Assembly: GCA_012960535.1 (NCBI GenBank)
Contig: DUBB01000007.1
Coordinates: 39,625-103,624, forward strand
Direction: 5' to 3'
From: Gammaproteobacteria bacterium
GTDB taxonomy: Bacteria; Pseudomonadota; Gammaproteobacteria; Pseudomonadales; Azotimanducaceae
DNA length: 64,000 nucleotides
The translations under genes were made by a program, and so were the position numbers. Positions 18,385-27,480 of this stretch are shown in pieces. The notes under the pieces were generated by a model. That model was not told where the DNA came from, did not search any database, and saw only the letters and a program-made list of their open reading frames with translations. Within the stretch, counting starts at the first letter, position 1; every line of letters begins with the position of its first letter.

Positions 18385-20057
18385 GACTCGGAATTTTCCT
18401 GCCTGAATTTAATCCAATAGTCTTCTATGCCCTGTTTCATTTCTTTACGCAGCATTAAAATAGAGAACAAATTGGGTATGGTCATCAGGGCAATCGTGAT
18501 AGCAGAGATCAGCCAGATCAGAGAAGTATCTGATATGGCAGCTATAAAAAAGCCAAACACGTAGGCCAATCGATAAGCCGTCAAGGAACCCGTTCCGAAC
18601 AAATAGGTCATGGCTCGATCACCATAATACGACCAGGCCACCGCCGTGGTAAAAGCAAACAGCAATAAGCCAATAGATACAATATAACGGCCATATTCGC
18701 CGAATACGCTGCGAGTAAATGCAATTGATGTCAGATCAACCGAGTGCACCAGAGACCTGCCCCTCAGTGCCACAGGTTCCATGAGTTTGCCCTCCCTGAC
18801 GGTCAACATTCCAGTATAGCGGCTGCCTCCCTCCTCAAAACGGACATCCTCGGCGATCGAACGGTTGTGAAGAATCGTGTACTCGGCCGAGTTAGCAATG
18901 CCATCGACGACCCTGATATCACCACTGAAAGGCTCAATTGAGCTTTCACCAAAATTCAAGTAAGCAAATAATTCCGAACGGTTACCCGGTCTATCCTCAT
19001 GCCAGGTTCCTGCTATGAACTGGGTATCAAACTTTTGAAAGTCCGTTTCGTGCTTCTCGTTCCATACGCCCGAAGCCAGAATTACAAGGCCAGTCAGGCT
19101 ACAGATAATGATGGTGTCAATAAACGGCTCCAGTATAGATACCATGCCCTCGGAAATGGGCTCATCTGCTCTTGCTGCAGCATGGGCAATTGGCGCGCTT
19201 CCCTGGCCGGCCTCATTCGAGAAAAGGCCCCGATTAACACCTCTGTTAAAAGCGTAAGCAAAGCTCGCGCCGAGAAAACCGCCAGCAGCTGCAGAACCGC
19301 TAAAGGCATCTTGAATAACGCTCAGGAAGGACGGCAGCACCTGTTCAATATTCGCTGCAATGACGGCAAGCCCTCCTAAAAAGTAGATAACAGCCATCGT
19401 AGGTACAAGCTTTTCGGCCACTTTAACAATTCGCTTGATACCGCCTAATATGACCATTCCTAACAAAATGGCGAGGCTCAAGCCTGTGATCCAGGCCGGA
19501 ATACCAAAGGTGGACAGCATCCCACTGGCAATATTATTACTTTGCGGCATATTGCCACTACCGAAACTGCTGACCACTGTCGCTATGGCAAACAAAACAG
19601 CCAGCCATTTCAAATTCAACCCTTTTTCCATCACAAACATTGGCCCGCCGACAATAAAACCGTGATCATCTGTCTGGCGATATTTGTGAGACAGGGACAC
19701 TTCGACAAATTTGGTTGTCATGCCAAAAAAGGCAGTCATCCACATCCAGAACAATGCTGCCGGCCCACCCAGATAAATAGCCAGGGCAACACCACCGATA
19801 TTACCGGTACCAACGGTTCCGGCAATTGCCGTGGTTAAAGCCTGAAAATGGGTCGCATCACCTAAATGGTGTGGCTTATCATACTTGCCGCGGACGACCC
19901 GCCATGCGTGGGTAAAATAACGCACCTGGGGTACTTTCAGATACAGCGTAAAAAACACGCCCGTACCCAGTAATAGATAAGGAAAATAAAAAGCCGAGCC
20001 CAACAGGCTATCCATCCAGCTCAACGATCCCTCAACACCCGTTATTAATTCATCCAA
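18381..20057 (-). CDS. Sodium:alanine/glycine symporter (AGCS family) with an inserted hydrophilic domain
   Basis: Inner-membrane Na+-coupled carrier for alanine or glycine. Family blocks are [20 protein letters not shown] (about 80-99) and [15 protein letters not shown] (276-290). Length 558 exceeds the usual 440-490 because about 105 polar residues (about 334-440), containing no hydrophobic helix, sit between the helix ending [13 protein letters not shown] and the next one starting [10 protein letters not shown]. The frame is open across the insertion and its composition resembles the flanks, so it is not a frameshift. It is translationally coupled to the M16C protease. Alanine uptake would fit the alanine dehydrogenase elsewhere in the window, but that link is only inferred. 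Confidence 0.88.
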   Translation of the reverse strand: MDELITGVEGSLSWMDSLLGSAFYFPYLLLGTGVFFTLYLKVPQVRYFTHAWRVVRGKYDKPHHLGDATHFQALTTAIAGTVGTGNIGGVALAIYLGGPAALFWMWMTAFFGMTTKFVEVSLSHKYRQTDDHGFIVGGPMFVMEKGLNLKWLAVLFAIATVVSSFGSGNMPQSNNIASGMLSTFGIPAWITGLSLAILLGMVILGGIKRIVKVAEKLVPTMAVIYFLGGLAVIAANIEQVLPSFLSVIQDAFSGSAAAGGFLGASFAYAFNRGVNRGLFSNEAGQGSAPIAHAAARADEPISEGMVSILEPFIDTIIICSLTGLVILASGVWNEKHETDFQKFDTQFIAGTWHEDRPGNRSELFAYLNFGESSIEPFSGDIRVVDGIANSAEYTILHNRSIAEDVRFEEGGSRYTGMLTVREGKLMEPVALRGRSLVHSVDLTSIAFTRSVFGEYGRYIVSIGLLLFAFTTAVAWSYYGDRAMTYLFGTGSLTAYRLAYVFGFFIAAISDTSLIWLISAITIALMTIPNLFSILMLRKEMKQGIEDYWIKFRQENSES

Positions 20058-20147
20058 TACCCTGCTCCCTCATTTACAGATATCAGCACGTTAGCAAATA
20101 TCGATGAGGGAAACTACGTTACTGAACCGGCACGCTTCCTGGCTGTG

Positions 20148-20849
20148 TCATAAACGACCCGCAGGGATCATCATGTTCGAGGAAATTCCAAATTCATCGA
20201 CAACCGTATGCGCCAGTAAAGGGGTCGGTTCGAATAACGATAAGGCGAATAATACCGCTGCATCAAGAATGTCATCAACGGCCACCTGTGAACGACGATA
20301 CCGGCCAGCCTGCTGATCAAGCAGCGCGGTGATGGGCAGACCCGCGTTGTCTAGCAGCTCTATTCTCTGTTTGCGTCCTTCCTGGGTCTGTTTTGAGAAC
20401 TGCATGGGACTACCCTTTAATAGACAAAATACCAGTTCAGGGTGGGCTTCAAGAAATTCCATGGCCGAACCGCCGTGCCTTATAAACTGATCAAGCTGTT
20501 TTATCTTGGCACACAAATTCCAGGTCTGCCGGGACAACTTCATTCCCCTGAGGGAAAAATTTATGGCACAGCTTGCTGCATAACTGCTGGCATAAACTGC
20601 GCTGCGACTGGGCACTGAAAAAACACAGCAAGCGCGCTTGCCTAAAAAGGATCTTGCTTTTTTTTCCACCTGGCGTGCTTCGCCTTCAGGCAAACCAATC
20701 GGCATATCTATATAGGCCGTGTAGCCAGGCAAAGACTGAGCCAGGTCCTCAATTGTGGCGAACAAGCGGATCTGCACATCTTCATTTTGCCGGAAGCATG
20801 CCAACCAGCCAGCTCGACAACCGTCCACGCCTACAACCTGCTCTATCAT
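20148..20849 (-). CDS. DUF429 family protein
   Basis: 233 residues opening with GVDGCRAGWLAC, followed by YIDMPIGLP and, later, EAHPELVFCLL and AVDDILDAAVLF. These acidic motifs mark DUF429, a group with an RNase-H-like fold and a likely nuclease active site made of the Asp residues in VDGCRAGW, IDMPIGL and DDILDA. The function is not established. It starts 8 bp after gor on the same strand, so it is likely expressed with it. The Cys content (for example RACCVFSV) is high for its size. Confidence 0.8.
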   Translation of the reverse strand: MIEQVVGVDGCRAGWLACFRQNEDVQIRLFATIEDLAQSLPGYTAYIDMPIGLPEGEARQVEKKARSFLGKRACCVFSVPSRSAVYASSYAASCAINFSLRGMKLSRQTWNLCAKIKQLDQFIRHGGSAMEFLEAHPELVFCLLKGSPMQFSKQTQEGRKQRIELLDNAGLPITALLDQQAGRYRRSQVAVDDILDAAVLFALSLFEPTPLLAHTVVDEFGISSNMMIPAGRL

Positions 20850-20857
20850 TGACTAAT

Positions 20858-22222
20858 TCAACCTGCGGCACTCACCGCTTCTCTCATGGTTACAAATTCT
20901 TCAGCCGCGGTAGGGTGAATGCCGACCGTGCTGTCAAATACGGCTTTAGTCACACCTGCCTTGACTGCGATGGCCATACCCTGGATTATCTCGCCCGCAT
21001 CGCTACCCACCATGTGGACACCAACAACCCTGTCTGTCTGGTTATCGACAATCAATTTCATAAGAGATTGCTCATTACTGCCGCTCAGAGTGTGTTTCAG
21101 CGGCCTGAATCTGGACAGGTAGATTCTTATATCAGCAAATCTGGATCTGGCCTCGGTTTCGGTTAAACCCACTGTGCCAATGTTCGGCTGGCAGAACACC
21201 GCCGTCGCGATATTCTCGTAGTCCATTTTGCTGGCCACGCCAAGAAACTGACTACTGGCAAAACACATGGCCTCTTTAATCGCCACAGGTGTCAACTGTA
21301 TTTTGTCGATAACATCGCCCAGTGCAAAGATATTCGGTTCACTGGTTCGAAAGTCCTCATCAACGATAATCGCCCCATTGTCCCGCATGGCCACATTGAC
21401 ATGTTCCAGGCCCAGGTCAGCAACCGCTGGGAGTCGGCCTGTCGCCGCCAGGATCAAATCTGTTTCTATCTGCTGGCCATCCTCATAGGTTGCCGAAAAT
21501 GAACCATCCGGTTTTTTTTGAATAGAGGCGACACAGGAATTAAAATGCAGTTTGATAGCCTTTTTTTCGAGCTCGTCGCGAACCATACTGCGAACGTCAT
21601 CATCGAAATGTCTCAGGAACAGTTCGCCCCGATAAGCCAACGTAGTTTCCACCCCCAGCCCGGCAAAAATGCCCGCGAATTCGACGGCGATATAACCACC
21701 GCCTAGAATCAGTATGCGCTTTGGCAGTGCATCCAGGTAAAAAGCATCGTTGGATGTGATCAGATGCTCGTTACCAGGAATATCCTGGACAGTCGGGTTA
21801 CCACCCGAGGCAATCAGGATTTTTTCAGTGGACACCCGCTGATCTCCCACTTGAATATGATGCGCATCGATAATTCTGGCACGGCCATCAAAATGTGTGA
21901 CACCCGCCTGATCCAGCATGCCCTTATAGATCTGGTTCAGTCGCGTTATTTCTTTATCCTTGTTCTTGATAAGCGTCGGCCAGTTAAATTCTGCCTGGCC
22001 CATCTCCCACCCGTAACCGCGTGCATCACCATAATCTTCATGATAATGCGAAGCATAAACCAGCAGTTTTTTAGGAATACAGCCAACATTGACGCAGGTG
22101 CCGCCCATGTATTTTTCTTCGGCAGTGGCAACGCGTGCACCATACTGGGCACACATACGTGCAGCTCTGACACCGCCTGAACCGACACCAATAACAAAGA
22201 GATCGAAATTATAATCTGCCAT
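20858..22222 (-). CDS. gor: Glutathione-disulfide reductase
   Basis: FAD enzyme that regenerates glutathione with NADPH. Residues 1-40 bear the FAD loop GVGSGGVRAARMCA; the redox disulfide is C43-C48 in GTCVNVGC; the NAD(P) loop is GGGYIAVEFAGI; the C-terminal GIHPTAAEEF carries the catalytic His. The length of 454 and the lack of a lipoamide-type signature separate it from Lpd and MerA. It supplies reduced glutathione that the GST and the selenocysteine glutathione peroxidase in this window could use. A 74-bp spacer divides it from the divergent DOMON-like gene. Confidence 0.95.
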   Translation of the reverse strand: MADYNFDLFVIGVGSGGVRAARMCAQYGARVATAEEKYMGGTCVNVGCIPKKLLVYASHYHEDYGDARGYGWEMGQAEFNWPTLIKNKDKEITRLNQIYKGMLDQAGVTHFDGRARIIDAHHIQVGDQRVSTEKILIASGGNPTVQDIPGNEHLITSNDAFYLDALPKRILILGGGYIAVEFAGIFAGLGVETTLAYRGELFLRHFDDDVRSMVRDELEKKAIKLHFNSCVASIQKKPDGSFSATYEDGQQIETDLILAATGRLPAVADLGLEHVNVAMRDNGAIIVDEDFRTSEPNIFALGDVIDKIQLTPVAIKEAMCFASSQFLGVASKMDYENIATAVFCQPNIGTVGLTETEARSRFADIRIYLSRFRPLKHTLSGSNEQSLMKLIVDNQTDRVVGVHMVGSDAGEIIQGMAIAVKAGVTKAVFDSTVGIHPTAAEEFVTMREAVSAAG

Positions 22223-22296
22223 ACACTATCCTTGATCAGACGTTTACCTAGACTAGGTCTGAGTCTGCTAGGATACACCAACAATAACGTCAAGGG

Positions 22297-22839
22297 ATGG
22301 ACAAATACTTGGAGTTCCTGCTTCAGCCATTTCAACCCTGTCACTGGATTGATAACCTTACCGTCCGGCTGACGCTGGAGCAGCCGGATCTGCTGTTTTT
22401 CCAGATAGCGCTAAAAGGAGACCCGCTATTCTTAGCTCAATTGCCTGAGGCCCAACCAGGTAATCGAGCCTACGGGTTGTGGGAAGAAACCTGCTTTGAG
22501 CTGTTTATCGGCGTAGACAACTGCCCGGGTTATATAGAATGGAATCTCGCTGCGACAGGCGATTGGAACTGTTTTTCCTTTCATAGCGAAAGAACCGGCA
22601 TGCTAACGAGCGACCTGCTCAAACTGCACAGTGCATCATCCAGTTCAACCCCCAGGAGCTATCTCATGAACTGCCGGATTCAACTACCCGACTCGTTACA
22701 GGCAATTATCAGGCAGTGCTGCCTGGGCGTTGCCGCAGTACTGAAATCCTCAGACAGTACAGCTTATTTTGCCTTAGCTCACGGTTTACAGGCCGACTTT
22801 CATGACCGCCGCTATCACCAGCAGGTATGCCTGTCATGA
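22297..22839 (+). CDS. DOMON-like domain protein
   Basis: 180 residues forming a predicted beta-sandwich. The strongest match is WEETCFELFIGVDNCPGYIEWNLAATGDWNCFSF (cited in short: WEETCFELFI and YIEWNLAATGDW), a block of bacterial DOMON-like proteins related to carbohydrate- or heme-binding sandwich domains. No signal peptide. The stop overlaps the start of the NamZ-like gene (ATGA), so the two are coupled, and such pairs recur in gammaproteobacteria to my knowledge. A ligand is not known; sugar binding would fit the neighbour. Confidence 0.72.
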   Translation: MDKYLEFLLQPFQPCHWIDNLTVRLTLEQPDLLFFQIALKGDPLFLAQLPEAQPGNRAYGLWEETCFELFIGVDNCPGYIEWNLAATGDWNCFSFHSERTGMLTSDLLKLHSASSSSTPRSYLMNCRIQLPDSLQAIIRQCCLGVAAVLKSSDSTAYFALAHGLQADFHDRRYHQQVCLS

Positions 22840-24041
22840 GCTTCCAGTTCGGCCTTGATCAACTGCTAGCAGACGAGCAGCGACTGGCCCAGTTGAGGAC
22901 CCTGTCAGTCGGGCTGGTGGCGCATCCTGCATCGGTTACCTCGGTGCTGCAGCCCAGTGCCGATGCCCTTCTGGCTGCTGGTGTCAACCTGGTTCGCCTG
23001 TTCGGACCACAACATGGTATGCGTGGTGACAAGCAGGACAACATGATTGAATCTGAGGACTATGTTGATCCCTTGCATGAGATTCCGGTGCTCAGCCTGT
23101 ATGGCCAGTATCGACGACCGACACCTGAGATGCTCTCTGGTCTAGATGTGATCCTGTTTGATCTACAGGATATCGGTTGTCGTATTTATACCTATATCAC
23201 TACTTTGCGATACTTCATGGAAGCCTGCGCACAGGACTCTATAGAAATGTGGATCCTAGATAGACCGAATCCGGCAGGAAGGCCCATAGATGGCCTGCTG
23301 CTTGAATCCGGTCAGGAAAGTTTTGTTGGCGTCGATAGCCTGCCCTGTCGGCATGGCCTGACCACTGGCGAGCTTGCCCAGTGGTTCAACACCAGACTGG
23401 TTATGCCAGCCGATATTACAGTCATAACCATGACTGAGTATGTTATCAATGAGAATCCAGGCTACGGCTGGCCCAGTCACCGTCAACCCTGGATTAACCC
23501 CAGTCCTAATGCGAGCAGCCTCAATATGGCGCGCTGTTTCCCTGGGACCGTGCTCATTGAGGGAACCAATCTATCCGAGGGCCGAGGAACAACAACACCG
23601 CTCGAACTGATGGGCGCTCCCGATTTTCCCACTGCCGATATCCTGCAGTTACTGGCCGAAAAAGCCCCTCAGCTCAGCCAGGGGATTATTCTAAGGCCCT
23701 GCAATTTCGAGCCTGCATTTCAAAAGCATAGCTCGATGATCTGCTCTGGCATCCAGTTCCATACGCAACTGCCATCTTATCGGCACCAGGACTTCCAGCC
23801 CTATGCCCTGATCGCGACCCTGTTAAAACTGCTACGCAATCTACGTCCCGACTATGAATTATGGCGCTACCACGACTATGAATATGAGACTGAACGCATT
23901 CCCATCGATGTTATCAATGGCGGTCCCTGGCTCAGGCACTGGATAGATGATCCAGATCGGGACCTGCCCGAACTGTACCAGGCAATAGAGATGGCCAGGC
24001 AAAGCTGGTCCAGCACTAGACAAGACTATCTGCTGTATTAA
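22836..24041 (+). CDS. DUF1343 / exo-beta-N-acetylmuramidase NamZ-like protein
   Basis: 401 residues of the DUF1343 family; the characterised member, B. subtilis NamZ, releases N-acetylmuramic acid from the non-reducing end of peptidoglycan fragments (GH171). Motifs are LFGPQHGMRGDKQDNM, LFDLQDIGCRIYTYI, WILDRPNPAGR and TNLSEGRGTTTP. I start it at ATG 22836, which overlaps the upstream stop and has AGG 10 bp before it; the ATG at 22827 would leave only 1 bp. There is no signal peptide, unlike the secreted NamZ, so this copy probably works in the cytosol on recycled muropeptides. That role is inferred. Confidence 0.82.
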   Translation: MSFQFGLDQLLADEQRLAQLRTLSVGLVAHPASVTSVLQPSADALLAAGVNLVRLFGPQHGMRGDKQDNMIESEDYVDPLHEIPVLSLYGQYRRPTPEMLSGLDVILFDLQDIGCRIYTYITTLRYFMEACAQDSIEMWILDRPNPAGRPIDGLLLESGQESFVGVDSLPCRHGLTTGELAQWFNTRLVMPADITVITMTEYVINENPGYGWPSHRQPWINPSPNASSLNMARCFPGTVLIEGTNLSEGRGTTTPLELMGAPDFPTADILQLLAEKAPQLSQGIILRPCNFEPAFQKHSSMICSGIQFHTQLPSYRHQDFQPYALIATLLKLLRNLRPDYELWRYHDYEYETERIPIDVINGGPWLRHWIDDPDRDLPELYQAIEMARQSWSSTRQDYLLY

Positions 24042-24176
24042 AACAAAGCCCTGAAAACGGATTCTGGCTGCCGACACCCCAACTCAGAATCAGTAACCGG
24101 TTATCACCTTATCAGCAGTATCCGTCACCTGATCTCAGTTGCCATGCTAAACTGCATTTTTTTTAAGAGATTGCTC

Positions 24177-25286
24177 ATGACCAATGCCTACAAGATCGCT
24201 ATTCTGGCCGGAGATGCCATTGGCCCGGAGATTATGGCTCAAGCCGTACGGGTCTTCAGTTTACTCAACCAGCATCGGGACCTGGCCTTTGAGCTTCTAC
24301 CAGCACCCTTTGGCGCCAGCGCCTATTTCAGCCACGGCCATGCCTTCCCCGATGAGACCAAGGCACTATGCGACTCAGCAGATGCCATACTCAAAGGTCC
24401 GGTTGGCCTGAGTTATGAGGAGTCAAAGAAAATACCGGTTGAAGAGCAGGCCGAGAGGGGCGCTATATTACCTTTACGGGCACGTTATGAAACTTTCGCC
24501 AATTTTCGGCCCATTTATCTAAGCAAGGATATGATTCAATTTTCACCACTTAAGGCCAGTGTCATTCCCGATGGCATCGATATATTGCTGATCAGGGAGT
24601 TGGTCGGTGGACTCTACTTCGGCAAGAAGGACAGGGGCGTTAATTCAGAGGGTAGACGCTATGTGCATGAAACCCTGGAATATACAGAAGACCAGATCCG
24701 GCAGGTGCTAAGGGTCGGCTTCCAGCAGGCTCAAAAACGCAAGCACCGCCTGCACAATATTCACAAGAGTAATGTGCTCATGTCCAGTGTATTGTGGAAC
24801 GAGGTCCTGGAAGAAGTTCAGGTGGAATTCCCCGATGTGGAAGTCATTCACCTGCTGGTCGATGCGGCGGCAACCGCGCTTTGCCTGAATCCCGGGCAGT
24901 TCGATGTCATGGTAATGGAAAACATGTTCGGTGATATTCTTTCTGATCAGGGCGGCGGGATACTCGGTTCTCTGGGGCTCATGCCTTCGGCCTGTATGGG
25001 CCCTGAGAAAGCCTATTACGAACCATCGCATGGCTCCGCACCGGATATCGCCGGGAAAAATATAGCGAACCCCTACTCCATGATCGGATCTGTCGCAATG
25101 ATGCTGGAAATGAGTTTTGGTCTGGAGCAGGAGGCTGCGCATGTATGGAGCGCGATGAAAGCAGTATTTGAAGCTGGCTATACCACAGCAGACCTTAACC
25201 CGAATACAGAAGATTCTTCGCTGGTATCGACAACGGAGTTTGGTGACCTGGTGATGGATCGGCTTGAAGCTCTGCTAACGAACTAG
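24177..25286 (+). CDS. leuB: Isopropylmalate/isocitrate dehydrogenase family protein (LeuB-like)
   Basis: NAD-dependent beta-decarboxylating dehydrogenase of 369 residues. Seen: GDAIGPEIM at the N-terminus, the substrate arginines in LRARYETFANFRP, the catalytic Lys in HKSNVL, the metal-binding Asp in NMFGDILSDQ, and EPSHGSAPDIAGKNIANP near the C-terminus. LeuB oxidises 3-isopropylmalate in leucine synthesis. The usual DKANVL and DILSDEAAM are replaced by HKSNVL and DILSDQGGG, and no leuA, leuC or leuD is nearby, so a paralogue for another malate-type acid is possible. I start at 24177 because residues before it are not conserved. Confidence 0.72.
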   Translation: MTNAYKIAILAGDAIGPEIMAQAVRVFSLLNQHRDLAFELLPAPFGASAYFSHGHAFPDETKALCDSADAILKGPVGLSYEESKKIPVEEQAERGAILPLRARYETFANFRPIYLSKDMIQFSPLKASVIPDGIDILLIRELVGGLYFGKKDRGVNSEGRRYVHETLEYTEDQIRQVLRVGFQQAQKRKHRLHNIHKSNVLMSSVLWNEVLEEVQVEFPDVEVIHLLVDAAATALCLNPGQFDVMVMENMFGDILSDQGGGILGSLGLMPSACMGPEKAYYEPSHGSAPDIAGKNIANPYSMIGSVAMMLEMSFGLEQEAAHVWSAMKAVFEAGYTTADLNPNTEDSSLVSTTEFGDLVMDRLEALLTN

Positions 25287-25303
25287 CAATCAGCTCAACA
25301 AGC

Positions 25304-25345
25304 TTGCTGCTATATGTATGCTGCTACATGCTGCTATATAAGCCC
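25304..25345. repeat. Short GCTGCTATAT direct repeats
   Basis: Three imperfect copies of a roughly 13-bp word (GCTGCTATATGTAT, GCTGCTACAT, GCTGCTATAT) follow the leuB-like stop. There is no T-tract, so it is not a plain terminator. No function can be assigned. Confidence 0.4.
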
Positions 25346-25392
25346 GCAACTAAACAAACCCATAACAGGCAGTGGCGGGTCAACCGGCGGCT

Positions 25393-25557
25393 TTAAAAGT
25401 TCAGGCTTGCCGCGGTCTGCACGATACTGGTCAGCATCACCAGAACTGCCAGCCAGCCCCAGCCAATGAATAACCAATTGATCATAGGCTGTTCGAAAAG
25501 ATCACCCAGAATATTGACCAGACTATCCACAAATATAAATTTAAGAACTGATTTCAT
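25393..25557 (-). CDS. Small 54-residue membrane protein
   Basis: A short ORF with AGGA 9 bp before ATG 25557, ending in TAA at 25393. The product begins MKSVLKFIFVDSLVN and has one strongly hydrophobic helix (about residues 28-46, including WLFIGWGWLAVLVML). It follows the DUF3806 gene by 60 bp on the same strand. Base composition and codon use match real genes around it. I do not recognise a family. The remaining spacer up to the leuB-like stop (25287-25392) contains only a short repeat of GCTGCTA(T/C)AT. Confidence 0.5.
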   Translation of the reverse strand: MKSVLKFIFVDSLVNILGDLFEQPMINWLFIGWGWLAVLVMLTSIVQTAASLNF

Positions 25558-25617
25558 GCAATTGGTTCCTTTCCTTTCCGCCCGGGATTGTACAGATTCC
25601 GGCCAGGTTTTACACCT

Positions 25618-26196
25618 TCAAGGCAATCTTAATCGCTGTTCATAAGCCTTGAATCCGTCAATGACCCCAGATAGCTCTTTATAGAGGTCTTTCATGACAA
25701 TATCCTGCTTGAATTGAACCCGCCTGGAAAACAAGGTGATCGGGAAAACAAAATTTGCTGTCTCTTTCCACTGCAGCGCCTTACTCGAACCATCTTCGTC
25801 TTCATAAAAGACCCATTTAAGCCGATGTTGCTTAACAAGAATATCACCGAATATAACGCCGATGGCCTGCCATGAACGGATATCGCTCTTTGCAATGAAT
25901 TTCTGGTCGACCAGTGACTGCAGAGCTTTCAGGTCTGTTTCGGACTGGCTTAAACTCAAGATACCCACACGCCTTGCCAGCAAATCCATTACCAATTGGC
26001 GCTGCGAAGACAGAATATACTGTTGACCCACATTTAATGCTGTGACCACCGCAGGATCTTCTTGCTCGGTCTCGAAAGTATAATTAGCAAGCTCTTCGGG
26101 CGACAGGGTTAATACTTCTGCCTCGGCAGATTGGTCAGCAGTTAACAAACAAGGCAAGCACAGGATGAAAAAACTGACTATGATACGTTCCAGCAT
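25618..26196 (-). CDS. DUF3806 family exported protein
   Basis: 192 residues with a signal peptide (MLERIIVSFFILCLPCLLTA) and a domain containing WQAIGVIFGDILVKQHRLKW, then FPITLFSRRV and a C-terminal DLYKELSGVID helix. These match the DUF3806 pattern as I know it. The ATG at 26196 has a perfect AGGAGG 9 bp upstream, which decides the start over a further in-frame codon. Predicted periplasmic. No function is known for the family. It is divergent from the fusion gene and followed by the small membrane protein. Confidence 0.66.
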   Translation of the reverse strand: MLERIIVSFFILCLPCLLTADQSAEAEVLTLSPEELANYTFETEQEDPAVVTALNVGQQYILSSQRQLVMDLLARRVGILSLSQSETDLKALQSLVDQKFIAKSDIRSWQAIGVIFGDILVKQHRLKWVFYEDEDGSSKALQWKETANFVFPITLFSRRVQFKQDIVMKDLYKELSGVIDGFKAYEQRLRLP

Positions 26197-26247
26197 GGAT
26201 ACAAACCTCCTGATTACTTCCATGGATTAAATAAAAGGATAGAACCA

Positions 26248-27378
26248 GTGCAAATCTCGGTGATCCAGGCCATTCACACCGCCAATATCTCAGGTGTTAT
26301 CGCCCTGGCAGGTGGTGGCTCACAGGCCCTTGCCGATCTGCTCAAGCAACCTGGAGCATCATCCACAATCCTGGAAGCTATTGTACCGTACAGTGGCAGC
26401 GCCATGGTGAACTTTTTAGGGAGAGCGCCAGACCATGCCTGTAGTGCCTTAACAGCCAGGCAGATGGCCATGCAGGCCTGGCAGCGAGCACGACAGCTTT
26501 CCTCAAAACAACCTGACACCCTGTTTGGACTCGGCCTGACAGCAGCTTTAACAACCCAGCCTCAGCGAAAAGGTTCAGACCGCTGCTATATAGCACTGCA
26601 GACGCTAACCGAGACACTGGAACTGGCCATTGATTTCACCCTGCCGGCCTCAGCACAGTTAAGACAACAGCAGGAAAACCTGTGCGCCGAGCAGGCCCTT
26701 GGCTTACTGGGCCATCTGATCGGTCGAGAAACCAGCGCCCAGCAGGGTAAAGACAGTCGCGGCCAATACCAGCGCTCGTTTAGCTGCACAGCCGGTAAGC
26801 CTGACTGGCAATCGGTCTTGCTGGGCAAGCAAAGCAGCACCCTTCAGGTCGCAGGGCCATCTCTGATATTTCCGGGCGCCTTTGATCCCATTCATAAAGG
26901 CCATATGGAAATGAAGCGAATTGCTGAGAAACACGCCGCTATGAGTGCACTATTTGAGATTTCAGTTGTTAATGTCGACAAGCCTCCTCTGGACTACTGG
27001 GAAATGCAGAAACGCCAAGCCAGCCTCACCGACCTGGGTGAACTGGTGTTTACTTCTGCTGCAACCTTTGTAGAGAAAGCCGCTATTTTTCCCGAAGCCA
27101 CTTTCATCGTCGGCGCGGACACCATCAAACGTATCGCCAATATTACTTATTACCAGCAGGACCCGCAGCACCGAGATAGGGCCATTAACAAACTGGTGCG
27201 CAGGGGCGCCCGATTTCTGGTGTTTGGACGGTTTAACGATGGTCACTTCGATACTTTAGAAGACCTTGATTTACCTGTGGATTTACAGGCTATCTGTGAA
27301 CAGGTCCCTGAGTCCAGGTTTCGCGACGACGTCAGTTCGACCCTGATAAGACGGGATCAGCATAAAGACCCTGCCTAG
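26248..27378 (+). CDS. CinA-like (NMN-deamidase-type) domain fused to an HxGH nucleotidyltransferase
   Basis: 376 residues in two parts. Residues 1-160 follow the CinA C-terminal/PncC pattern: GVIALAGGGSQALADLL, GASSTILEAIVPYS, and a SALTARQMA helix. Residues 204-370 are a cytidylyltransferase-like fold with FPGAFDPIHKGHMEM (HxGH at 216-219), the later FIVGADTIKRI and a C-terminal VSSTLIRR. PncC turns nicotinamide mononucleotide into nicotinate mononucleotide and NadD-type enzymes adenylylate that product, so the fusion could channel two steps of NAD salvage. That pathway is inferred; the usual Ser/Lys of active PncC is not obvious. The GTG start at 26248 has AGGA 8 bp upstream. Confidence 0.75.
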   Translation: MQISVIQAIHTANISGVIALAGGGSQALADLLKQPGASSTILEAIVPYSGSAMVNFLGRAPDHACSALTARQMAMQAWQRARQLSSKQPDTLFGLGLTAALTTQPQRKGSDRCYIALQTLTETLELAIDFTLPASAQLRQQQENLCAEQALGLLGHLIGRETSAQQGKDSRGQYQRSFSCTAGKPDWQSVLLGKQSSTLQVAGPSLIFPGAFDPIHKGHMEMKRIAEKHAAMSALFEISVVNVDKPPLDYWEMQKRQASLTDLGELVFTSAATFVEKAAIFPEATFIVGADTIKRIANITYYQQDPQHRDRAINKLVRRGARFLVFGRFNDGHFDTLEDLDLPVDLQAICEQVPESRFRDDVSSTLIRRDQHKDPA

Positions 27379-27480
27379 CACTAGCCAAGGCCTGCAAGCT
27401 GTTTAAGACCCACCAGCCTGTTCCTGCCGGAACGTCTGCAACCGGGCCCCGCCAGGCCGACCCCGCCAGGCAGGCCACGA

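Noticed and set aside
24708..25142. Minus-strand frame opposite the leuB-like gene
   Set aside because: Antisense shadow, caused by codon bias of the real gene; no motif.
27430..27475. Two copies of CCCCGCCAGGC between the fusion gene and gntK
   Set aside because: Only 11 bp long, in a convergent spacer, no stem with T-run; no feature can be claimed.
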